Origin: Chrysochromulina parva
Taxonomy: Eukaryota > Haptophyta > Prymnesiales > Chrysochromulinaceae
Reading direction: 5' to 3'
Length of the DNA: 29,616 nucleotides
NCBI GenBank assembly: GCA_002887195.1
Contig: PJAB01000327.1
Span: forward strand, 1-29,616
Both the position numbers and the translations under genes were made by a program. Positions 1 to 8,686 of this stretch are shown here, one piece after another. The notes beneath the pieces are model-generated. The model did not search any database, was not told where the DNA came from, and worked only from the letters and a program-made list of their open reading frames with translations. Every line of letters starts with the position of its first letter. The first letter of the stretch is position 1.

Positions 1-153
1 TCGACCGACTACATCACGCCCATCGGGTACCAAACGAATCTGATGGTGTACAAGCGTGGCGGCTACGCGTTCGCCGACTACACAAAGGTGGGTCTTGGCC
101 TGACGATTCTGGAATGCGCCTGCTACGCTGGAATGTCAATGATCGTCCTGTGA
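1..153 (+). CDS. 3' end of an SLC13/SAC1-type anion (sulfate/dicarboxylate) transporter, partial
   Basis: Frame 1 is open from the window edge to a TGA at 151-153 and gives 50 residues. The segment [12 protein letters not shown] followed by a GGY..ADY..VGL stretch matches the C-terminal signature of the SLC13/CitT/SAC1-like sodium:sulfate and dicarboxylate permeases, where the TPIGYQTN loop lies near the substrate site and the last hydrophobic segment ends the protein. The residues after it ([17 protein letters not shown]) are hydrophobic, as expected for the final transmembrane helix. The rest of the gene lies left of the window, so substrate and start cannot be judged. Family assignment is by motif recognition only. 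Confidence 0.8.
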   Translation, partial: STDYITPIGYQTNLMVYKRGGYAFADYTKVGLGLTILECACYAGMSMIVL

Positions 154-981
154 GGACCACGGCGGAATCAGAATAGGCCGGAAGACAAATGGGAAGTGGG
201 ATGCGATGATGTACGAGCTGCGCGTGCGCGCGCCCCGCGCACCTCGTGTACTGATACGAGGCGCCGACGACGACTGACGGCGCGCTAGGGGATCGGCAGG
301 CTCAGGCGGGCTCGGGCGGGGTGCTCGACCTGCGGGGGCGCTCGGGGATCGGCAGGGCTCGGGGGCTCGGAGCGACGATCGGGGGCGATCGGGGGCGCTC
401 AGGGATCGGCTGCCCTACGCGCGGCCGAAGGCGATGGGGTACGACGGTGGGGAGGAAGGCCTGCTGCAGGACGCCAGGCTGCTGAGAGAGGACTCGCGCG
501 CATGTGTCATGCCGCCGAGGCCCCCCAGCATTCGTGGCGGGAGCCGTGCAGATTCAATGGTGGGTCTAAACCGCGCTCATGAAAGGGGATCTGTGATGGA
601 CTGATGCATGCCCTGTACATCCCAAGGGTACCCCACAGTGATCCCTATGGCTCTGGAGAATCTGTAGGTATAACTTGTTCTTGCATGTCCGTGTCCAGGC
701 GAGGGTGTCAGAGACAATAAATACCCATCGCAAGGAGGCCTCGTCGCCTCGAAACCTGAGCAGCAGATCTCCCGATATGTATCCCCATGGTACCCCATAT
801 GCCCATGTCGGCTGTCTCTTCACAGCCTTAGATTCGACACCCTCTTCACACGGTGGTTCACGGCCACCTCGTGTTGACTCCGGAGGCCGCCTCCGGAGAG
901 TGAAACCTGGCAGCCGTCGGCACCAAACCGTACAGGTAGGCACTCGGCGCTGCCGTCGTCGCCGCCACAATCTCGATTACA
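154..981. other. intergenic region, no gene recognised
   Basis: These 828 bases separate the transporter stop from the RING-H2 start. Short open frames occur on both strands (for example minus 577-798 and plus 675-1040), but none shows a known domain and they overlap each other. The left part holds degenerate GATCGG/GGCTCGGG repeats. Around 590-800 there are scattered GGTACCCCA/CCATGG-type words that could belong to a dispersed repeat, which cannot be tested from this window alone. Confidence 0.5.
288..412. repeat. degenerate G-rich repeat of GGGATCGGCAGG / GGGGGCGATC words
   Basis: The word GGATCGGCAGG(G)CTC appears near 290 and again near 345, followed by GATCGGGGGCGATCGGGGGCGCTC and a third GGGATCGGC near 390. 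The copies are unevenly spaced and imperfect, so this is a decayed simple-sequence tract and not a clean tandem array. Confidence 0.5.
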
Positions 982-1719
982 ATGTCCGCAACAACCAGGA
1001 CCGCGACGGTCACCTTGTGCGACACCAATCGCACAAATAGCACAATGGGTGCTACACTCAACTTCAACGCCGCCTGCCCGTCAGAGGTGCCAAACCCCAA
1101 TGGGCTGGCCATACAGTATATGACGGTCGCCTTTTGGGTTCTATTCCTCGTCCCCCTCCTCTTTTGGTGCGCCATGGTGATCGAGCAACGCCGGCGTGCT
1201 GCGAGGCAGCAGCGGCAGCTCATGAACAAGGAGGCAGAGCGCTTTCGCTCGATTGAGCTTGCAATCATGCGCCAGCTTCCCGCGTGCACCTATGCTCCTG
1301 GCCCCCAGAGTGCCCCGCCGCCTAGGCACGGGGGGGACCGTAGGCAAGCCGCAGCGACCGATAGCGCACCTCCGGAGGCTGCAGCCAGTGGTGAGAACGA
1401 GTGCCCGGTGTGCCTCTGCACCTTCGCAGCTGGCGACCAGTTGCGCGAGCTCCCATGCTCCCACAAGTTTCATGCCGCGTGCATCGACCGGTGGCTCATC
1501 GGCCGAGAGCGTCGGCAATCTGGCGCTCCGAGCTGTCCGCTCTGCAAGCAAGAAGTCCTGACCGCAGAGGACATGGCGCAGGAGCTGCCCGCCGCCGCGA
1601 TGGCAGAGGTCGGCCAAGCGCCCTTGAGGCCTTGGCGGTGGGCTGTGTGGGCTGTGCCTCTCACGCGGGTTCCTCACGCCCCTCCACCTGCCTTTGTGAG
1701 TGCTGAGAGCCGTCTGTGA
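982..1719 (+). CDS. membrane-anchored RING-H2 E3 ubiquitin ligase-like protein
   Basis: This 245-residue protein has one transmembrane helix at about residues 46-67 (MTVAFWVLFLVPLLFWCAMV), preceded by a short N-terminal segment with two N-glycosylation sequons (NRT, NST). A basic stretch (EQRRRAARQQRQ) follows, then a RING-H2 finger. The ligands are C141, C144, C159, H161, H164, C167, C185 and C188. The architecture matches ATL-type ligases, in which the finger recruits an E2 enzyme to ubiquitinate membrane proteins. The gap between the sixth and seventh ligands is 17 residues, against about 10 in most RING-H2 fingers. The tail after the finger is proline/alanine rich and has no recognisable domain. 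The ATG at 982 is the first that keeps the luminal sequons. Substrate and compartment are unknown. Confidence 0.85.
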   Translation: MSATTRTATVTLCDTNRTNSTMGATLNFNAACPSEVPNPNGLAIQYMTVAFWVLFLVPLLFWCAMVIEQRRRAARQQRQLMNKEAERFRSIELAIMRQLPACTYAPGPQSAPPPRHGGDRRQAAATDSAPPEAAASGENECPVCLCTFAAGDQLRELPCSHKFHAACIDRWLIGRERRQSGAPSCPLCKQEVLTAEDMAQELPAAAMAEVGQAPLRPWRWAVWAVPLTRVPHAPPPAFVSAESRL

Positions 1720-2354
1720 CATTTTGCCTCTCGGGCATCGCCTTCATCTCCAATCTTGCGAAGCGCACGGACAACTCCATCCCCCCAGCTCTCCTCTGCC
1801 AGGCATCATGTGGGGAAGCGCACGGACAACTCCATCCCCCCAGCTCTCCTCTGCCAGGCATCATGTGGGGAAGCGCACGGACAACTCCATCCCCCCAGCT
1901 CTCCTCTGCCAGGCATCATGGGTTACACCTCCTACGTCTCGCTCCTATGATACGGATGGCCTTAGGCTTCGCTGTGCGGCGCGGCCTAGCCGCCTCCATT
2001 CATCGCTGGTGGCGCTGCTCCATGGCGCTTGCCATCCCACAACTGCTCCTTCGTCCCCAGCTAGGATGATGATGGCATACGAGAGCCATCCCATGCCGCT
2101 CCTTCTGTACTAGTATGTGTAAGTGTGTGGCTAGTGTGGCGTGATCGCGCGTTTGACGTGAATTTGTTTGCACATCGCGGGCGCGAACGTTCAACGTAGG
2201 CGCGGACTAGCGACGGTGCGTCTTGCGTACGTCGGCAAGCCGTTCGCGCTCCGCTCCTCCGTACCCGCGGGCCCGCGGCCTACGCCGCGCGTACGACGTC
2301 CTAAATTCTTTCCCGGCGACCCGCAACCATTATTTTTTCAGTCACACGAGTCAG
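1720..2354. other. intergenic region between convergent genes, with a 55-bp tandem repeat
   Basis: The RING gene (plus) and the methyltransferase gene (minus) converge here. Apart from the 55-bp tandem repeat at its start the stretch contains no recognisable gene. It presumably carries both 3' UTRs. No clear polyadenylation motif stands out. Confidence 0.5.
1761..1920. repeat. 55-bp tandem repeat, about 2.9 copies
   Basis: The unit begins AAGCGCACGGACAACTCCAT and recurs at 1761, 1816 and 1871 with no obvious mismatches, ending in AGGCATCATG at 1920. It starts 41 bases after the RING-H2 stop codon and so probably lies in that gene's 3' UTR. The near-identity of the copies points to recent slippage or unequal exchange. 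Confidence 0.95.
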
Positions 2355-3631
2355 TTACCCGTTCTTTTGTATCATCGACAGTGGGTCAGGGCCCGAATTC
2401 CGCAACGAGTCGGGCGCGAGTAGCAGCATAATGAGCGCCGGCTCGTCGTGCCCCACCTCGATGACGACTTCCCTGGCGACTAGCCTCAGGCCTGCGCCAT
2501 GGGCCGCGCCTCCATGGGCGCTGAACGCCATCTCAAACTGCTCGACTGATCTCTTCGCGGTCTCGGACCGATTCTGGTCGCGACCGAACGTGCAGAGCAC
2601 CCGCGCGTCACGGTCGTCCTTGTCGACAAAACGCGAGACCGCCGCCAGTGTCTCGATCCACGCGCCTTCCACGTTCGAGTACAGCACGTCCGCGCAGATG
2701 ACGACGCCGAAGCTCAGCGGCATCGCTGGCGGCGGCGTCGAATCGGACGCGGGCGCGATAAAGTCGAGTGCTGCGAACGCCACCGCCGCACTGCCCAATC
2801 CATTGTGCACGGCGTTTCGCTGGGCGAGCTCAAGGGCGTGCACATCAATGTCAGTGAGCCACGTCGAGCGTGCCCCAAGTAGCGCCGCGGCGAGCCCAGC
2901 CGCCCCTGAGCCACAGCCAAGCCTGCACACGAGGGAGGAGGAGGCATGAGGGATGGGGTGGGGGATGGGGTGCGCAGGGGAGGGGTGGGGGAGGAGGGAG
3001 GAGGCAAGAGGGATGGGGTGCAGCTCGCAGCAAGCGCGCGTCTTGGTCGCGCCGGGATCGCCACGCAAGGACCGAGCTACGCGGGTCTGGCTCGCATCCG
3101 CACGCACTCGAGGACATTCTGGCCTTTGACACTGAGCCCACCCCAACCCGCTGCGAGCGCCCCGATAGCCAGCCGCGCCGCTGGCCAGAGTCGCGTGCCA
3201 GTCTGCCGCCCATTAGGCTGGCACAGGAGAGACAGCGGAGGTAGCGACCCGACGCCAATACGCATCGTGTGCTCGCCGTGCGAGGCGAGCGAGGCTGTCA
3301 GCACCCCAACCAGCTCCACGATGCGGTCCCGCAGCTCCGTGTCAGAGTCGGCGCTGCAGGCCCTCCGCAGCAGCGGCACGACGATGGTCGGAGTCAGACC
3401 GGCTTGTTCCGCCACTTCGGCTGCCAAGTCTTGGTCAACCGCAGAGAGGGCGGCACAGGATGCCTGCAGCAGTGCAAGGAGCTCGGCCGTCAGCGGGAGC
3501 GCTAGGCTGCCGCGGAGGCTGTCGAGCACATCATGAAGGTGCTCCGTGTGCAACGGGTCTGCTCGTAGAAGAGGTGCGATCAGCGGGCTGCAGTCGTTGG
3601 CTGGCTGATGTAGAACAGGCAGCCAGTACAT
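2355..3631 (-). CDS. METTL21/FAM86-type protein methyltransferase with N-terminal helical (ARM-like) region, two exons
   Basis: Two minus-strand exons join across a 185-bp GT-AG intron: exon 1 is 3631-3108 and exon 2 is 2922-2355. The junction falls inside motif I and restores VLELGCGSGA, the S-adenosylmethionine-binding loop. Downstream are WLTDID (acidic residue that binds the ribose) and ADVLYS (the post-motif typical of Methyltransf_16 lysine methyltransferases such as METTL21, METTL22 and EEF2KMT). The TRLWPAA segment before motif I also fits that family. The spliced product is 363 residues. The first 120 or so residues are helical, and a stretch containing AEQAGLTPTIVVPLLRRA resembles an armadillo repeat, so a substrate-binding ARM module is possible. 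Start at 3631 is the only ATG in the upstream part of exon 1 before the next gene. The frame is open further upstream, so the true start could differ. Confidence 0.75.
2923..3107 (-). other. spliceosomal intron, GT-AG, 185 bp, C-rich on the coding strand
   Basis: On the minus strand the intron begins GTGCGTGCGG directly after the codon bases GA of Glu and ends GTGTGCAG. Removing it joins VLE to LGCGSG in frame. It is the only intron that can be placed with confidence in the window. Its middle is a run of C tracts, meaning G tracts on the plus strand at 2949-3016, which could form a G-quadruplex. Confidence 0.8.
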
Positions 3632-3878
3632 GCTGCCAGGGGCACAGGAATCACGCGCGCGACGAAGCACAACGGTCACAACGAGCTCGAATTCGAGCGA
3701 GCGTCGCCGCCACACGACGAGGCCGAAGGTCAACCCCTCGTGGCAGTCGACCCCATGGAGAAAAGTGTGCCGGAGCGCTGCATTGAGCGCACATTTTTCC
3801 TGAAATGTGTGTTCGGCGGTTTCCCTACTTTTCAAGAAGCACAACTTTGCGAAACCGCCCCGCGTTGTTCGCGGCCCA
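3632..3878. promoter_or_regulatory. shared 5' region of divergent methyltransferase and IQ/kinesin-like genes
   Basis: The two start codons point away from each other across 247 bases. The stretch is less GC-rich than its flanks and includes a short AT-richer patch (AAATGTGTGTT near 3800). No TATA box or known operator can be identified. If the alternative upstream ATG at 3807 is used for the plus-strand gene, the spacer shrinks to 175 bases. Confidence 0.4.
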
Positions 3879-6800
3879 ATGCCGCCCAAAGCCAGGGTGG
3901 CGGCCAAGCCGTCCAGACCGGCTCCAGCGGCTGCGCCAACTCCAGCAACCAGAGCGGCTCCGGCGGCGACGTCGACTGCAGCTGCTACGCCAGCCAGGCC
4001 AGCCGCCGCTGAGGTCGCGGCTCCGGTGATGCACACCGCTTTGGATGGCAGGCTGAACGCCTTTGCCGCGCTACTACGCGATTCGGTGGCGCGCCAGGAC
4101 GCCCAGCTCGCCGGCCGCTGCGAGGATCTCGACGAGCGCTTCCAGGCAGGAGTCGCTCGCTGCCGCGAGCACCAGCGTCTGCTCTCGGAGGCCGTGCGGC
4201 TCAACGAGCACGAGGCGGCGCGGGAGCTCAAGAGACTGCAGAGCGCAGCGCTCGAGGAGCTGGACGCGGTCGTACGGCACGTGCGCACGGGCGAACCAGA
4301 GCCATTGCTGCAGCCTCCGGCCATCCCGCATGCCGGCGGGAAGGGCAAGCCCGCGGCTGAGGGTGTCCGGGGCGGTCGCGGCGGCGGCAAACTGGATGCC
4401 AGGCAGGGCGGAAGGGCGGCGCCGGCGCCGGCAACTGCAGGTCGCGGGCGAGGCGGCAAGGCAGCGGCGTCGGCGCCCGCGGATCCTCCTGCCGCCGCGT
4501 CCCAAGGTGTGCTCGACGCCATCGCTCGCGTGCGGCGCAAGGCCGATGAGCGAGCGCAAGCGGCGACGTTGATCGCGGCGGCGGCGCGCGGCTGGCGAGC
4601 CCGGCAAGCCGTGCACCGAGTGCTGGCGGCGCGGCGGCGGGCGTGCGTCCTCATCTCTACCGTTGCACGAGGCCGCCTCGCTCGTCAGCTGGTAGACCGC
4701 CGTCGCCGGTCGGCAGCAGCGGCGGCGGCGGTGCTCATCACCTTCCTTCGGGCGACGGCGACGATGGCGAAGGGCTTAGCACGCCTAAAAGGCGCGGCGC
4801 ACAAGGTGGGCGTGAGCGCCGTCACCATCCAGTCGGCGCACCGACGAGCCGTCGCGGTGCAGCTTGCCGACATCCGGCGAAGGGCGCGTGGCGTGCTGGT
4901 CCGATGGGCGGTGCGGCGTCGGAAGCGCACGCTGGCGACCTTGGCGCGTGCGCAGCGGATCGAGGCGCGATTTGCCGCCGATATCATCCGTCGCTTCTTC
5001 GAGAGCTTGGGCGAGATGGCCTTCATCCGCGCTCAGTTCAGCCGCATCGGCTGGCGCCTCGCGTACGCCACGAGCTACATTCAAGCGCGCTACCGCTCGT
5101 ACCGCCAGCGGCAGGCGTTCAAGAGATGGCTTGCTGAGGAGCGGTCGCGCGTGCATGCGGCCGACACCTTGCGCGTGTCGCTGCGCGAGCTGCGCGAGCA
5201 GCGGCAGCTCCTCCGAATGCTCGTCGTGCGAGCGCGAGGGTACGCGCAAGCAGAGGCGCACCGTCGCACGCAGGAGGCAGCCATCGAGCTCTACGCCGAG
5301 ATGATCGCCGAGATGATCGCCGAGATCGCCGCGGCGGCTTGGGACGCGCATAAGCGTCAAGGGCGCGCGGCCGTTGTGCTCCAAGCCGAGGGACGCGCCA
5401 TGCTGGTGCGCCGGCGGATGGCGGCCGCGGCGGCCGCGGCAGTGACCGCGCCAGCCGTGGACGTCACCTTCCGGCTCCGGAGCGCTCCGATCGCTCGCAA
5501 CGCTGCCGAGTTTGCCGTGCACCTCTCCCGCCTCCTTGCCGCACAATCGGTGCCGCCGGTGCGCTTGCGTCCGGCGCGGCTGCGTATCCGGCCGGCGGCC
5601 GTGAGTGTTGCTGCGACCACGCGTGGCGCCCGCGGCGGCGCCCGCGGCGGCGCCCGCGGCGGCGGCGGCGGCAGCGGCGGTAGGAGCATGGACGTAACGG
5701 TCGCCGACGGTGGCGGGGACGGTGGCGGGGACGGGATCGGCGAGGCGGCGACTGTGGCCGATGCCATCGCGTTGATCGCACGCGTGCTGCCCGGCACGGC
5801 GCCCTCCGAGGTGAGCGCCGTGGACGCTGCGGCCGCGCTGCTCCGCCTCTCACCAGTCGAGATGGGCCTCTATCTGGGCGCGACGCTCCTCGCACCGCCT
5901 ACCGCATCGATGATCGTGCCGACGGCTGCGCCCGAGACGGCGCGCGGCGTGGCGCGCGGCGTGGCGCGCGGCGTGGCCGCGATTTGGGACGCGCACGATG
6001 CAGCTGGCAGCGCGACGACGGACGAGGCGGCAGCGCTGCGACGCGGCGACGTGAGCGTACCCACGGCTCCGATGGTCGCCGCCGAGCGCGTGCTCGCCTT
6101 TGGTGACGTGGCCAAGGCCGATTCGGAGGCACGACGCGCCCACGCGGCGCATACGCTCCTTCGGTACGTGCGCCGGCTCGAGAGCGCGCTACCGTCCGAG
6201 GAGGGGCTCGCCGAGGACGAGGGCGACGAGGACGAGGATGAGGTTGGTGGGACGATGATGAGGTTGATGGAAGGTGCCTCTCACAGCAGGGCGCCAGTCG
6301 GGACGGCCGCGGTGGCCGCGCGGCGGCGGCGGCAGCGGCGGCAACGTCGTCAGGCGGCATGGAGCGAAGAGGAGGGGGCCATCACGAGCGCCGCGCTCCT
6401 CTCCTCCCTCTCCGTGCTCCTTCCCCTCACCCGCGAAGCCCTCCATGCCCTACGTTACTCTTCCAACGCCAGCCCCTCCTCCTCCCCGAGCCCCCGAACC
6501 GAGAACGGCTGGGGTGCACTGCCGTGGCCGCCGTATACGCTCGCCGGCGCCGAGGTGGCGCCTATACGAGGCTTCCTCTCTCTGCAGCGACCGTCTTCGT
6601 TTGAGGTGCGACAGAGCGCGCCGTCGCGCGCGGGCCGGCAGCTCCGTTGGATCTCGAGCCGCCTCGAGATTCGTGCGCCACCCGCCGCGCCTGCGACCGT
6701 TGAGCTCGATCGTATCCTCGAGGAGGGCGCGAGGGGCGCGGTGGCCAACTACGCGACGCTCGCGCAGCCGATGGTGCGAGCGGCGCTGCGGGGCGTGAGC

Positions 6801-8648
6801 GGCCACTTGATCGTCCTCGGCGACAGCACGGCGAGCGGCTCGGTGGCTCTCTTTGGCGAGCTCGCGTTCCCGAGCCGGTCAGAAGGGGCGCTCGCGTGGG
6901 CTGCGGGCGTGAGTTACGGCGTGGCGGGCGCGGCGCACAAGTGCGGGCTCGCCGGCTTGATCGCCGCGGAGCTCCTGAACGAGGCGAGCCGGTGGCACTC
7001 GGGGCTGATGACGACGTCATCAGTGGGCGGCGCCCACGAGGGCGCCCAAGAGGGTGAGGGCGGTAGTGGCGATGGCGACCGGTACGAAGGCGAGGCCAGC
7101 CGGGGCGGCCATGCGGGACGTGGCACGTGGCGCCTCGAATGCAGTGCGTTCCAAGTCCTCGGCGCCGGCGTCGTCGATCTCCTCCAATCTCCTCCCGATC
7201 TCCTCCAATCTCCTCCCGATCTCCTCCGATCTCCTACCGATCTCTCACCAGTCGCCCTCCGCAGCAGCGACCACGGAGGCGGCGGCCGCTCGCGCATCAG
7301 CTCGCCGCCATCCTCACCGCCGCTCGCGCCGCCGCACACGAGCGGCGGCGGCGCCCGCGGCGGCGCGGGCGGCGCGGCGGCACCGTGCTTAGAGCTGCGA
7401 GAATGGAGCGCCGTGGCGGGCGACACCATGTTCGCCTCGCCAGCCGGCACGAGCGGCGGCGGTGGCGCTGGCAGCGGGGCTGGCAGCGGGGCCATGTTTG
7501 CCTGGCCTGTCGGACTCGCACGGGTGGGTGTGCAGTCGCCGTTTGAGGTCGCCGAGGTGCTCGCCATGGCGCTTGGCCGTCGCCGGCGGCTGCCTGCAGG
7601 TGCGCCACCCTCACCGTGTGGAAGTCCGTGTGGAAGCTCGAGCGGCGTGCCTGCGCCTCCGCTCTGTGCGCCCGTGGCGCTCGTGTTCGATGTGACGAGC
7701 ACCGCCCTCGATGGCGACACGACGACGGCGCAGCTCACGTTGTGGGATGTGCCCCGTCCGCTCCCGGCCACGTCGGCCACGTCAGTCTCGTCAGTCTCGT
7801 CAGCCTCGTCAGGCGCCACGTCGCCACTCAAGCCAACCGGCGCGTTACTACGACGCGCCGCACCGGGGGCCACGCCCATCACGGCGCCCATCTCGGCGCC
7901 CAACCAGCCCCCGAAGGCCTCCGCACACCACGGCGCCCATCCCGGCGCCCATCCCGGCGCCCAACCGCTCGCCCGGCTGCATCCGAGCACGACGCGCCAG
8001 GAGCTCGCCGAGGCGGCCGCGCTCAGCACGGCGCTCGCGGCGCTCGGGGAGCTGCTGCGCGCCTCGCGACAGGCGGCGACGGGCGCCGTCGCGGGCGCCA
8101 AGGCCGAGCAGGCGGCGCGGGCGGCGCGCCAGGCCGCGCTCAGCACGACGCTCACCCGGCTGCTGTGGCGCGCCGTAGCGGGCGACTGCTTGACCACGTG
8201 CCTTGGGATCGGCTCGATCTCCGAAGGCGAGCTCGACGCGACGCTCGAGACGGCGCGACTGGTCGCGTCGGCGCGGCAGCTGCGCACGCGGCCTCGCGCG
8301 CGGCGCGTGCGCGCGTCTCTCTCGATCGAGGAGCTCGCCTTGTTGCTCGAGAGCTCGCATGAGCTCGCCGCCGCCGCCGTATCGGCCGAGGTGCGCGCGG
8401 CTGCCGAGCTGCAGCACCGGCTGCCGACGGGGGATGAGCTCACTTTACCGGTGGTCCGACTTGGGTACGAGCCGTTGCTGCGGGAGCTTGAGGAGCTGTC
8501 GAGGCTGGGCGCGGGCGCGGAGCTCGAGGGGCGCGTCCTCCGACGACTGTGTGCCAAGCTGCTCGCGGACGTGACGAAACTCATCAAGCTGCCCCCTGAG
8601 GCGCGCGTGCTGCCGCCCACGCCGGCCGACGACGTCTTGCCGACGAAG

Positions 8649-8686
<38 letters not shown>

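Noticed and set aside
577..798. 73-codon minus-strand frame in the first intergenic region
   Set aside because: It has no recognised domain, overlaps other frames, and could be part of a dispersed repeat; evidence is too weak to call a gene.
3632..4654. Upstream extension of the methyltransferase frame on the minus strand
   Set aside because: It is open only as a shadow of the large plus-strand gene and lacks homology; the methyltransferase was started at 3631 instead.
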